NCBI GenBank assembly: GCA_024639965.1
Contig: JAHEGC010000004.1
Span: 22,366 to 79,026 of the forward strand
Reading direction: 5' to 3'
Length of the DNA: 56,661 bases
Source: Micrococcales bacterium
Lineage (GTDB): Bacteria > Actinomycetota > Actinomycetes > Actinomycetales > Microbacteriaceae
Of this stretch, positions 26,472 to 34,186 are shown piece by piece (position 1 is the stretch's first letter; the number at the start of each line of letters is the position of its first letter). Position numbers and translations under genes: made by a program. The notes under the pieces are model-generated. The model did not search any database. It saw nothing but the letters and a program-made list of their open reading frames with translations, and had not been told where the DNA came from.

Positions 26472-26753
26472 ATGACACTCATCACTTTGGCCGCGGACGC
26501 TCACGATGCCGGGCTTTCATTCTGGGACGAATTGTGGGCCATCACGTTCGATCCCGCTCACATCGTGTCGGAACTCATTTGGCAGCTCGTGTTCGACGGT
26601 TTGTTCGTCGCCCTGTTATACGGAGTGGTCTTCAAGCGTTGGCTCCTTCCTCGTCTCCGCCGTGAAATCCACAAGGATCTCGATGCGGAGCACGGAATCG
26701 AACACCACGACGACCACATCCACATCCGGGGCGTCAACGACCACGACGACTGA
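26472..26753 (+). CDS. Small single-TM membrane protein with His/Asp-rich tail, Zur-linked
   Basis: A 93-residue protein with one main membrane span (about residues 33-55, ELIWQLVFDGLFVALLYGV), a basic stretch (RLRREIHKD) and a C-terminal tail EHHDDHIHIRGVNDHDD with five His and seven Asp. Such a tail can bind zinc or another metal. It sits directly behind the Zur box and 1 nt before zur, so it is probably made under zinc limitation. I do not know a named family for it. Confidence 0.72.
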   Translation: MTLITLAADAHDAGLSFWDELWAITFDPAHIVSELIWQLVFDGLFVALLYGVVFKRWLLPRLRREIHKDLDAEHGIEHHDDHIHIRGVNDHDD

Positions 26754-26754
26754 G

Positions 26755-27135
26755 ATGACAACCGCTACTCGAACTACCCGGCAACGCACCATGATCGAAG
26801 CCGCGCTATCGGGAGTCGCCGAGTTCGTTTCCGCACAACAGCTGCACGCGCTACTGGGTGCCGATGCTCCGTCACTCGCGACGGTTTATCGCACTCTTCA
26901 AAGTCTCGAACGAAGCGGACAGATAGACACCGTCAATCGGAACGGAGAAGCGGTCTATCGCGCGTGCGCCCCGACTCATCATCATCACCTCGTCTGCACC
27001 GTGTGTTCGACCACGATCGAGGTCGCCGGTGACGAGGTCGAGCGCTGGGCATCTCAAACCGCCACCGAGCACGGTTTCGCGTTGCAAACGCACGTAGCCG
27101 ACATTTATGGCACGTGTGTCGCGTGTTCGACCTGA
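26755..27135 (+). CDS. zur: Fur-family zinc-uptake regulator
   Basis: From ATG 26755 (gap 1 nt from the upstream gene) the protein is 126 residues. The winged helix covers the first 70 (SLATVYRTLQSLERSGQIDTV). The structural zinc Cys pairs are Cys81-Cys84 (VCTVC) and Cys121-Cys124 (CVAC), and THHHHLVC supplies the metal-sensing His. It is assigned to Zur rather than Fur from the upstream box and the His-rich neighbour. The track start at 26506 is rejected because it runs through the upstream gene. Confidence 0.85.
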   Translation: MTTATRTTRQRTMIEAALSGVAEFVSAQQLHALLGADAPSLATVYRTLQSLERSGQIDTVNRNGEAVYRACAPTHHHHLVCTVCSTTIEVAGDEVERWASQTATEHGFALQTHVADIYGTCVACST

Positions 27136-27137
27136 GT

Positions 27138-27257
27138 TTGTGCCAATTCCACATTTCGCGTACCCTTGAGACGTTGCGCGTTAACTCGTGCACGCCGTGG
27201 TCGGGTCACCCGATTCGACTGCAGACAAGTGATCTTGGGTGAGGGCTCGTACCTCAC
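27138..27257 (+). promoter_or_regulatory. rpmB leader region with candidate promoter and hairpin
   Basis: The 143-nt gap between zur and rpmB contains TTGTGC (27138-27143), 17 nt, TACCCT (27161-27166), a possible promoter. A 6-bp hairpin GTGAGG-7 nt-CCTCAC is at 27239-27257, before AAGGAG (27268-27273). I see no Zur-like palindrome here. Confidence 0.4.
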
Positions 27258-27278
27258 GGTAACTACAAGGAGAAAACC

Positions 27279-27515
27279 ATGGCAGCAGTGTGCCAGGTGA
27301 CCGGAGCCGTTCCTGGTTTCGGACACAGCATTTCGCACTCGCACCGTCGCACCAAGCGTCGGTTCGACCCCAACATCCAGAAGAAGACGTACTACGTGCC
27401 GTCGCTCGGCCGTAAGGTAACCCTCACGCTGTCGGCGAAGGGCATCAAGGTCGTCGACGCTCGCGGAATCGACGCCGTCGCCCGCGACCTCATCGCCCGA
27501 GGAGTGAAGCTCTAA
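27279..27515 (+). CDS. rpmB: 50S ribosomal protein L28 (zinc-independent form)
   Basis: A 78-residue L28 starting [15 protein letters not shown]. The Zn-binding form would have CxxC near here; this one has a single Cys, the zinc-free form like the E. coli CQVTG protein. It starts the L28-L33-S14 set of zinc-free proteins. Its TAA overlaps the rpmG ATG by one base. Confidence 0.96.
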   Translation: MAAVCQVTGAVPGFGHSISHSHRRTKRRFDPNIQKKTYYVPSLGRKVTLTLSAKGIKVVDARGIDAVARDLIARGVKL

Positions 27516-27685
27516 TGGCCAAGAAGTCCCAGGACATCCGTCCGATCATCAAGATGCGTTCGACGGCTGGAACCGGGTACACCTACGTGACCCGCAAGAA
27601 CCGTCGAAACGACCCCGACCGCCTCGTGCTCAAGAAGTACGACCCGGTTGTCCGTAAGCACGTCGAATTCCGTGAGGAGCGCTAA
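27515..27685 (+). CDS. rpmG: 50S ribosomal protein L33 (zinc-independent form)
   Basis: A 56-residue protein beginning [14 protein letters not shown] and ending [10 protein letters not shown], with no Cys at all, so it lacks the four-Cys zinc site of the other L33 form. The gene is below the size cut-off of the ORF track. It overlaps rpmB by one base and precedes rpsN by 3 nt. Confidence 0.96.
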   Translation: MAKKSQDIRPIIKMRSTAGTGYTYVTRKNRRNDPDRLVLKKYDPVVRKHVEFREER

Positions 27686-27688
27686 ACC

Positions 27689-27994
27689 ATGGCGAAGAAA
27701 AGCAAGATTGCTCGTAACGAGCAGCGCAAGGTAATTGTCGCCCGCTACGCGACGAAGCGTCTCGAGCTCAAGAAGGCGCTCGTCGACCCCAACGGAACCG
27801 CGGAGTCGCGCGAGGCAGCACGCCTCGGACTCCAGAAGCTCCCCCGCAACGCGTCCCCTGTTCGTGTTCGCTCGCGCGACGCGATTGACGGCCGCCCCCG
27901 CGGTGTCCTCTCGAAATTCGGCATCTCGCGTGTCCGATTCCGCGAAATGGCACACCGGGGCGAATTGCCGGGTGTCAAGAAGTCTTCTTGGTAG
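27689..27994 (+). CDS. rpsN: 30S ribosomal protein S14 (long, zinc-independent form)
   Basis: A 101-residue S14 starting [14 protein letters not shown]. It is the long form without the CxxC...CxxC zinc site of the 61-residue type. The C-terminal [33 protein letters not shown] is conserved. With rpmB and rpmG it forms the C-minus set that in many actinobacteria is Zur-controlled; here Zur lies just upstream but its box does not. Confidence 0.96.
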   Translation: MAKKSKIARNEQRKVIVARYATKRLELKKALVDPNGTAESREAARLGLQKLPRNASPVRVRSRDAIDGRPRGVLSKFGISRVRFREMAHRGELPGVKKSSW

Positions 27995-28009
27995 TCTGAA
28001 AGCGCTCAA

Positions 28010-28027
28010 TCAGTAGGTAACTACTGA
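28010..28027 (+). terminator. Short hairpin between rpsN and hupB
   Basis: TCAGTAG-gtaa-CTACTGA is a perfect 7-bp stem with a 4-nt loop. No U tract follows. It may be a weak terminator after rpsN or part of the hupB leader; AGGAGG and ATG of hupB follow after about 38 nt. Confidence 0.4.
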
Positions 28028-28065
28028 GAAGGCACTCCAAACACCAAAGTCTTAGGAGGACTTCG

Positions 28066-28338
28066 ATGAACCGTTCCGAGCTCGTCGCGGCAATCGCCGG
28101 ACACACCGGACAGAGCCAGGTCGCTGTCAACAGCGTGCTTGACGCCCTCTTCACGACCGTTGCCGGCGAAGTTGCCAAGGGTAACAAGGTCACCATCCCC
28201 GGTTGGGTCGCTTTCGACCGCACCAACCGCGCCGCTCGTACGGGACGCAACCCCCAGACCGGCGCTACCATTCAGATCGCGGCCTCGAAGAGCGTCAAGG
28301 TCTCGGCTGGTTCGAAGCTCAAGGCTGCTGTCAAGTAG
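28066..28338 (+). CDS. hupB: HU-family DNA-binding protein
   Basis: A 90-residue HU with MNRSELVAAIAGHTGQSQ and the DNA-binding arm signature (GRNPQTGATIQIAASK). It bends and compacts DNA. It lacks the long Lys/Ala tail of mycobacterial HupB; a similar tail occurs instead on the membrane protein at 17.8 kb. An AGGAGG site precedes it and a strong terminator follows. Confidence 0.96.
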   Translation: MNRSELVAAIAGHTGQSQVAVNSVLDALFTTVAGEVAKGNKVTIPGWVAFDRTNRAARTGRNPQTGATIQIAASKSVKVSAGSKLKAAVK

Positions 28339-28353
28339 TCATTGGATTTCCCG

Positions 28354-28389
28354 AAAGGGGGCGGAGGCAACTCCGCCCCCTTTTCTTTT
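28354..28389 (+). terminator. Strong rho-independent terminator after hupB
   Basis: AAAGGGGGCGGAG and CTCCGCCCCCTTT form a perfect 13-bp stem with a GCAA tetraloop (28367-28370), followed by a T-rich tail (tcttttg). This is the clearest terminator in the window. Confidence 0.95.
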
Positions 28390-28406
28390 GCCCTCGTGAC
28401 CGTGGG

Positions 28407-28412
28407 TAGGCT
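28407..28412 (+). promoter_or_regulatory. Leaderless-type -10 TAGGCT
   Basis: TAGGCT is followed by 6 nt and GTG at 28419, right after the hupB terminator. The 6 nt (CAAAGG) hold a possible Shine-Dalgarno only 1 nt from the GTG, so leaderless start is more likely. Confidence 0.65.
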
Positions 28413-28418
28413 CAAAGG

Positions 28419-30359
28419 GTGACCCGAACGCGCGTACTCCTGCTCGTCGCGTTGGTTCTCGCCACATTCTCCGGTGTCGCATTCTCACTGGAACTCGGCG
28501 GTGCGGCCCACGCGGCGCAGTTCGACGACCCGGGTGATCTCGTGCGCTGGGGTGGCCCACTCGTCACGTCGCTCGTCTCCCTCGCCGGCGCCCTGACAAT
28601 TGGCGGCCTTGGCGTGGTTCTCTTCGTTCTCCCGCCCGGCGCGGCGCAGGAGCGCGTCCAAGCCGTCGCGCTCGGTTCGGGAATCGTGTGGACGATCGCC
28701 GTGCTCGCGCGGATTCTCTTCACGTATTTCACGGTCGTCGGCACGCCGTTCGCGTTCGACGAGGGGTTCGACGCCGACTTCGGTTTCTTCCTCACGGGCA
28801 CCGACCTCGGCCGACTGTTGCTCATCATCCTCGGCATGACCGCTCTGACAACCGTGCTCATCGCGTTCGCCCGAACGTTCTTCTGGCAGGCGGTGGCGTT
28901 TCTACTTTCCGCCGCCACCGCATGGCCGTTCGCCGAGATGTCTCACTCGGGTTCGACGGCGAACCACGGCATCGCGGTCAACGCGCTGGTGTTGCACATC
29001 ATCTTCGTCTCGCTCTGGACGGGTGGGCTGGTGGCGGTCCTCGTGGCAATGTTGGCCGGCACCGACCGCCTCAACGCGCTTCGGCGGTACTCGTCGATAG
29101 CACTGCTGTCGATTTCGATCGTCGTGGTAACGGGACTCGCGAGCGCGATGATTCGCATCGGCTCGTGGGACAACCTCGTGACCGAGTACGGAATTCTGGT
29201 TCTACTCAAGGCGACCGCGACCGTTGTGCTTGCGCTGCTCGGCGTGCGCTGGCGACGACAGATAATCCCCCATCTCGATTCGGTGAAGGGAGTTCTCGGC
29301 TTCGCCGCGCTCGAAACCGCGATTCTTGGTTTTGTCGTGGGTCTCGCGACGGGACTCGCTCGAACCGCCCCACCCGTCGAACAGACGGCAACGGGGGCGC
29401 TCACCCCCGCCGAAATTCTCACCGGCCGCCCGCTTCCGCCCGCGTGGAGTTGGACCACCGCGGTGACCGAGTGGAATCTCGACCTCATCTGGGGCATCTT
29501 CGCGGTGTTCACCACCCTCTGGTACCTCTGGGGGGTGGCACGACTGCGCCGCCGCGGCGACACATGGCCGATACACCGCAGCATCGCCTGGGTGTTCGCG
29601 ATGGGGGTGCTCGTCTATTCGACGAGCGGCGGCGTGGCGGTCTATGGTGAGTTCCTGTTCAGCGCCCACATGATCGAACACATGTTGCTCACGATGCTCG
29701 TGCCGGTCGGTATCGTTCTCGCGGCACCAGTGACCCTCGTTGCGCGAGCCATCGAGGTTCGGCACGACGGTTCCCGTGGAATGCGCGAATGGTTCCTCGG
29801 GATCGTCCACTCGAGGTGGATCGGATTCGTCGGACACCCGCTCATCGCCACGGTCGTGTTCGCGCTGTCTCTCATGGTGTTCTATTACTCGCCGCTTCTC
29901 TCATGGGCGACGACCACGCACCTCGGCCACGAATGGATGATTCTGCACTTCCTACTCTCCGGTTACCTCTTCATTCAGGCGCTCATCGGGGTCGACCCGT
30001 CCCCTCACCGAACGCCCTACCCGATGCGCATGATCCTCCTGATGGCGACGATGGGTTTCCACGCGTTCTTCGGCCTCTCGCTCATGACGGGCGAAGCGTT
30101 GCTGTTGCCCGAATGGTTCGGCGCGATGGGGCGCACCTGGGGTGACCCGCCCCTTGTCGACCAACAGACGGGCGGCGGGATCGCTTGGGGGATTGGCGAA
30201 CTGCCAACCCTCGTGCTCTCGGGGTTGGTGATTCTCTCGTGGATTCGCTCCGACGACCGCGAAGCGAGGCGACTCGACCGACAGGCGGTGCGTAACAACG
30301 ACGCCGAACTCGACGAATACAACCGCATGCTCGGTCGACTCGACGACCGTTCGAAATAA
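28419..30359 (+). CDS. CopD-CtaG fusion, copper resistance / cytochrome oxidase assembly membrane protein
   Basis: A 646-residue polytopic protein. The first half (about 20-330, with many membrane spans) resembles CopD, including the LHIIFVSLWTGGLVAVL segment with a His. The second half (about 340-610) is a CtaG-type domain with HMIEHMLLTMLVPVG and LGHEWMILHFLLSGYLF, His-rich helices linked to copper delivery to cytochrome c oxidase. The fused form is common in actinobacteria. Copper import and delivery is inferred; no cox genes are in the window. Confidence 0.87.
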   Translation: MTRTRVLLLVALVLATFSGVAFSLELGGAAHAAQFDDPGDLVRWGGPLVTSLVSLAGALTIGGLGVVLFVLPPGAAQERVQAVALGSGIVWTIAVLARILFTYFTVVGTPFAFDEGFDADFGFFLTGTDLGRLLLIILGMTALTTVLIAFARTFFWQAVAFLLSAATAWPFAEMSHSGSTANHGIAVNALVLHIIFVSLWTGGLVAVLVAMLAGTDRLNALRRYSSIALLSISIVVVTGLASAMIRIGSWDNLVTEYGILVLLKATATVVLALLGVRWRRQIIPHLDSVKGVLGFAALETAILGFVVGLATGLARTAPPVEQTATGALTPAEILTGRPLPPAWSWTTAVTEWNLDLIWGIFAVFTTLWYLWGVARLRRRGDTWPIHRSIAWVFAMGVLVYSTSGGVAVYGEFLFSAHMIEHMLLTMLVPVGIVLAAPVTLVARAIEVRHDGSRGMREWFLGIVHSRWIGFVGHPLIATVVFALSLMVFYYSPLLSWATTTHLGHEWMILHFLLSGYLFIQALIGVDPSPHRTPYPMRMILLMATMGFHAFFGLSLMTGEALLLPEWFGAMGRTWGDPPLVDQQTGGGIAWGIGELPTLVLSGLVILSWIRSDDREARRLDRQAVRNNDAELDEYNRMLGRLDDRSK

Positions 30360-30455
30360 CCGCGACTTTTCCTCCCCATTCGCGCGTGCCGCCACGGGTC
30401 GGCGACGGCGCTCGCGGGTACTGTGGAGAGTCCGCCCCTCGACGAAAGGCTCTTC

Positions 30456-31760
30456 GTGACGATCCATCTCACGCCCGAACAGGCGCGACTCATGGACGTC
30501 ATCGAGAACACCCGCGAACACGTGTTCGTCACGGGGCGAGCGGGAACGGGCAAGTCGACGTTGTTGCAGGAGTTCGTGCAACAGACGAAGAAGGCGCTCG
30601 TTATCGCCGCCCCGACGGGCGTAGCGGCGCTCGCGGTCGGTGGGCAGACCATTCACTCGCTTTTCCGGCTTCCCGTTGGGCTCATCACGAAGGAAACCAA
30701 GTTCTATCCCGTCAGCGATGACGCCCGAACACTTCTTCGCCGCATCGACACCGTCGTCATCGACGAGATTTCGATGGTTCGTTGTGACACGCTCGATGGT
30801 CTTGATCGCCGGATGCGCTCGGTGCGCGGCCGACGCCACGAACCGTTTGGTGGCGCTCAGGTCGTCATGTTCGGCGACCCGTACCAACTTCCTCCCGTTC
30901 TCAAGGACGGTCCCGAAAAGCAGTACCTCATGGATAACTACCGTTCGCCGTGGTTCTTCGACGCGAAGGTGTGGACCGACGTCACACCACGCGTCGTCGA
31001 ACTCACCGATGTGATGCGACAAGACGAGGGGGAGTTCCGCGACATCCTCGACCGCATGCGCAACGGGGCAATGACCGAAGTCGACGGCAATCGACTCAAC
31101 GAAATCGGTTCGCGCCGACCGATTCCCGAGGGAACCATCACTCTCTCGGCGACGAACGCGAGTGCCAACGCGATCAATGCGCGCGAGCTCGCGTCACTTC
31201 CCGGCGAGGTCAAGCGGGCCACCGCACACATCGACGGTGATTTCGGCGCGCAACACCCCGCCGAGGAAGAGCTCGAACTCAAACCGGGCGCTCGCGTGAT
31301 GTTCCTTCGCAACGACTCCTTCACCGAAGGCTCACGCTGGGTCAACGGAACGCTCGGTACCGTTGTGAAAATCGACGCCGCCGTGCACGTCGCGCTCGAC
31401 GACAATCCCCGCGAATCCGTCGAGGTGAAACCGGTGCAGTGGGAGAAGATTCAGTACACCTATGACCCGACCGAAAACAAGGTCGAAGCGGATGTCACTG
31501 CCGTGTTCGAACAGTTCCCGTTGCGGCTCGCGTGGGCGGTGACCATCCACAAGTCGCAGGGCCAAACCCTCGATTCGGCGGTGCTCGATTTCGGGCGCGG
31601 CGCCTTCGCCGACGGCCAGGCGTACGTCGCGTTCTCCCGAATCCGATCGCTCGAGGGGGTCTTCCTCTCGCGCACGCTCCGCCCCACCGACATTCAAGTG
31701 AACGGCCGCGTCGTCGACTTCATGCGCACCGCGAAGGACAACGACTTTCTCGTTGAGTGA
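30456..31760 (+). CDS. PIF1-like DNA helicase (AAA, superfamily 1)
   Basis: From GTG 30456 the protein has 434 residues. Walker A is GRAGTGKST (about 27-35), then AAPTGVAAL, the Walker B VVIDEISMV, the QLPPV segment and the C-terminal helicase motif LAWAVTIHKSQGQTLDSAV followed by YVAFSRIRSLEGV. This order matches Pif1/RecD-like 5'-3' helicases. A role in replication-fork or G-quadruplex repair is inferred. It ends exactly at the next convergent gene's stop. Confidence 0.88.
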   Translation: MTIHLTPEQARLMDVIENTREHVFVTGRAGTGKSTLLQEFVQQTKKALVIAAPTGVAALAVGGQTIHSLFRLPVGLITKETKFYPVSDDARTLLRRIDTVVIDEISMVRCDTLDGLDRRMRSVRGRRHEPFGGAQVVMFGDPYQLPPVLKDGPEKQYLMDNYRSPWFFDAKVWTDVTPRVVELTDVMRQDEGEFRDILDRMRNGAMTEVDGNRLNEIGSRRPIPEGTITLSATNASANAINARELASLPGEVKRATAHIDGDFGAQHPAEEELELKPGARVMFLRNDSFTEGSRWVNGTLGTVVKIDAAVHVALDDNPRESVEVKPVQWEKIQYTYDPTENKVEADVTAVFEQFPLRLAWAVTIHKSQGQTLDSAVLDFGRGAFADGQAYVAFSRIRSLEGVFLSRTLRPTDIQVNGRVVDFMRTAKDNDFLVE

Positions 31761-32024
31761 CTAGAAAGGCGGAGGCTCCGGCTTGCTTCCCCCGATCCAC
31801 GCGCACAGCTGCTCGTGGGTCACGGAATTCACTCCGGACTGGAGCAAGCCCAATTGCGTGTAATTCGGCAGGCCCTCGTTGTGCATGTTTACGAAACCGT
31901 CGGGCGCGCCCGTCAACGCGCCTTCGGCCGTACCCACCACGAGTACCCAGCCCGTTGACATCAACGAGCTTCCGTATTTTCGCTTGATGAATTGTGACAC
32001 CGCGTCATCCATTGTGATCTCCAT
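31761..32024 (-). CDS. Hypothetical protein, 87 aa
   Basis: From ATG 32024, preceded by GGAGG, the product is 87 residues (MEITMDDAVSQFIKRKYG...). It has no clear signal or membrane span. The C terminus is WIGGSKPEPPPF. It is convergent with the helicase at zero gap, and divergent from dcd. I do not recognise it; the codon use and a usable ribosome-binding site support it as real. Confidence 0.6.
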   Translation of the reverse strand: MEITMDDAVSQFIKRKYGSSLMSTGWVLVVGTAEGALTGAPDGFVNMHNEGLPNYTQLGLLQSGVNSVTHEQLCAWIGGSKPEPPPF

Positions 32025-32140
32025 GCATCCTCCGTTCACTTCCGTTCTCGGCGGAAGGCTGGTCAGGGTACACTCGACCACCCACGCCAAACAGAACGCA
32101 GCGATGCGCACGGTGCAGCGCCAAGAAAACCGCGAAACGA

Positions 32141-32146
32141 TAGGCT
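32141..32146 (+). promoter_or_regulatory. Leaderless-type -10 TAGGCT
   Basis: TAGGCT is followed by CGTTCC and ATG 32153, a 6-nt spacing with no Shine-Dalgarno. The rest of the 128-nt gap shows no other feature. Confidence 0.68.
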
Positions 32147-32152
32147 CGTTCC

Positions 32153-32728
32153 ATGCTTCTCAGTGACCGCGACATCCGGGCCGAACTCGAGTCGGGGCGG
32201 GTTCAGCTCGACCCGCTCGATCTCGGGATGATCCAGCCGTCGAGCATCGACGTACGGCTCGACAAGTACTTCCGGTTGTTCGACAACCACAAGTACCCGT
32301 TCATCGATCCGGCCGAAGAGCAGCCCGACCTGACTCGTGCGGTCGAGGTTCACCCCGACGAGCCCTTCATTCTTCACCCCGGCGAGTTCGTGCTCGGAAG
32401 CACGTTCGAGCTCGTCACCCTTCCCGATGATGTCGCCGCCCGACTCGAGGGAAAGTCGTCGCTCGGTCGACTCGGTTTGCTCACGCACTCAACCGCAGGC
32501 TTTGTCGACCCCGGGTTCTCCGGCCACGTCACGCTCGAACTGAGCAACGTTGCGACGCTGCCGATCAAGCTGTGGCCCGGAATGAAAATCGGTCAGCTCT
32601 GTTTCTTCCGCCTCACTTCGCCGAGCGAAAATCCCTACGGCAGCGAGAAATACGGGAGCCGTTACCAGGGTCAGCGCGGGCCTACGGCCTCGCGTTCGTG
32701 GAAGAACTTCCACAAGACCGCGCTCTAG
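32153..32728 (+). CDS. dcd: dCTP deaminase (probably bifunctional with dUTPase activity)
   Basis: A 191-residue trimeric dUTPase-fold enzyme with the conserved [24 protein letters not shown] and a C-terminal [15 protein letters not shown]. It makes dUMP/dUTP from dCTP for dTTP synthesis. In related actinobacteria (Mycobacterium) the enzyme does both steps; this is a family inference. Its last 4 nt overlap the end of the convergent idi. Confidence 0.95.
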   Translation: MLLSDRDIRAELESGRVQLDPLDLGMIQPSSIDVRLDKYFRLFDNHKYPFIDPAEEQPDLTRAVEVHPDEPFILHPGEFVLGSTFELVTLPDDVAARLEGKSSLGRLGLLTHSTAGFVDPGFSGHVTLELSNVATLPIKLWPGMKIGQLCFFRLTSPSENPYGSEKYGSRYQGQRGPTASRSWKNFHKTAL

Positions 32729-33258
32729 TCGAGACGAGATTCGACCAGCTGCTCGTGTTGCCACACGAGCCACGGGCTGAACGCGAACGGTGCGCCTTCG
32801 ATTGCGGCGCGGAGGTTCTCGGGTTTCACCCAACGCCACTCGCACACCTCGTCAGGCGACGGATCGGGTTCACCGACCGCCGTCGCCGCGAAAACGGGGC
32901 AGATCTCGTTTTCCACGATGCCCGAGGCGTCGACCGCACGATAACGGAAGTCGGGGAGTGCGACACGGATGTCGCGGATTTCGAGACCGAGCTCCTGGAG
33001 CGCGCGACGACGAATCGCGTCGTCCATCGATTCGTCGGGACCGGGGTGACCGCAAAACGAGTTGGTCCACACCCCGGGCCACGTCTTTTTAGAGAGAGCC
33101 CGGCGGGTGATGAGCACTTCGCCGTTCGCGTTAGTCACGTGACACGAAAACGCGAGGTGCAGCGGTGTCTCGGTCGTGTGAACGCTCACCTTCGGGGCGG
33201 TCCCCACGGGGTTTCCACCCTCGTCGACGAGGACGACAAGTTCAGCTTCGGTGCTCAT
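32725..33258 (-). CDS. idi: Isopentenyl-diphosphate delta-isomerase, type 1
   Basis: A 177-residue Nudix-fold isomerase. The active-site Cys is in TNSFCGHP and the Nudix-type ALQELGLEI and the later ENEICPVF Glu are present. It converts IPP to DMAPP, the first step toward carotenoids. It is divergent from crtB with 58 nt between, consistent with shared control of carotenoid synthesis. Confidence 0.95.
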   Translation of the reverse strand: MSTEAELVVLVDEGGNPVGTAPKVSVHTTETPLHLAFSCHVTNANGEVLITRRALSKKTWPGVWTNSFCGHPGPDESMDDAIRRRALQELGLEIRDIRVALPDFRYRAVDASGIVENEICPVFAATAVGEPDPSPDEVCEWRWVKPENLRAAIEGAPFAFSPWLVWQHEQLVESRLD

Positions 33259-33316
33259 ATCCCGTTAAGGCTATCCTGAGAACGTATCGCGGTGAAGCAC
33301 TGGAGGAGGTGTCCGA

Positions 33317-34186
33317 ATGGCCCGCCTCAGCCTCTACTCTCGTGTCGCCGAGCGATCAGCCTCGCTCGTCATTCGGGACTATTCGACCTCGTTCGGTCTC
33401 GCAACGCGAATTCTCTCCCCAGGGACCCGCCAGCACATCGACAACGTTTACGCGCTCGTCCGCCTCGCCGACGAGGTCGTTGACGGTGTCGCAACCGAGG
33501 CGGGGCTCACCCGTGCGCAGGTTGGCGCGCAACTCGACGCCCTCGAGGCAGACACCTACGCGGCGATGGCGTCGGGGTACTCGACGAACCTCATCGTGCA
33601 CGCCTTCGCGTTGACCGCGCGGGCCACCGGGATCGACCGTGACGTGGTTGAGCCCTTCTTCCACTCGATGCGCATGGATCTCGCCGATCGCGTCTACACG
33701 CCCGAATCATTCGCGACCTACGTGTACGGGTCGGCCGAGGTCGTCGGGCTCATGTGCCTCGCGGTGTTCATTCGCGATGCGAAACCCGCACCCGACGTCG
33801 CCCGCACCCTCTACCTCGGCGCCCGCGCGTTGGGGGCGGCCTTTCAGAAGGTCAACTTTCTGCGCGACCTTCGCGCCGACGTCGACGACCTGGGCCGCTC
33901 GTACTTCCCCGGCGTCACCGTCGCAACCTTCGCCGACGACGACCGAGACCGCCTCTGTGACGACATCGACAACGACCTTGGCGCGGCCGCTCGCACCATT
34001 CCTCTGCTTCCCCGTGATGCCGCTCGAGCCGTTGGCCTTGCCCACGGCCTGTTCGCACGCCTCAACGCGAAGATCCGCCGCACTCCGGCGGCCACCCTCA
34101 AGACCACACGCATCCGGGTCAGTGACCCCGAGAAATTCGCGATCGCCGCACGGGTGATTGTCGCGGGAACGAAGGCACCCCAATGA
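33317..34186 (+). CDS. crtB: Phytoene synthase
   Basis: A 289-residue squalene/phytoene synthase. The first Asp-rich motif is ADEVVD (51-56) and the second is FLRDLRADVDDLGRSYFP (about residues 180-198). YSTSFGLATRIL is the N-terminal signature. It joins two geranylgeranyl-diphosphates to phytoene. A GGAGGAGG site precedes the ATG. crtI follows with a 4-nt overlap. No crtE is in the window. Confidence 0.94.
   Translation: MARLSLYSRVAERSASLVIRDYSTSFGLATRILSPGTRQHIDNVYALVRLADEVVDGVATEAGLTRAQVGAQLDALEADTYAAMASGYSTNLIVHAFALTARATGIDRDVVEPFFHSMRMDLADRVYTPESFATYVYGSAEVVGLMCLAVFIRDAKPAPDVARTLYLGARALGAAFQKVNFLRDLRADVDDLGRSYFPGVTVATFADDDRDRLCDDIDNDLGAAARTIPLLPRDAARAVGLAHGLFARLNAKIRRTPAATLKTTRIRVSDPEKFAIAARVIVAGTKAPQ

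Noticed and set aside
27136-27278. Zur box before rpmB
   Set aside because: No TGANAATNATTNTCA-like palindrome was found in the 143-nt gap.
33134-33143. GTCACGTGAC palindrome as a parS
   Set aside because: Only the central CACGTG is shared with parS; it is within idi and lacks the GTTTC/GAAAC arms.
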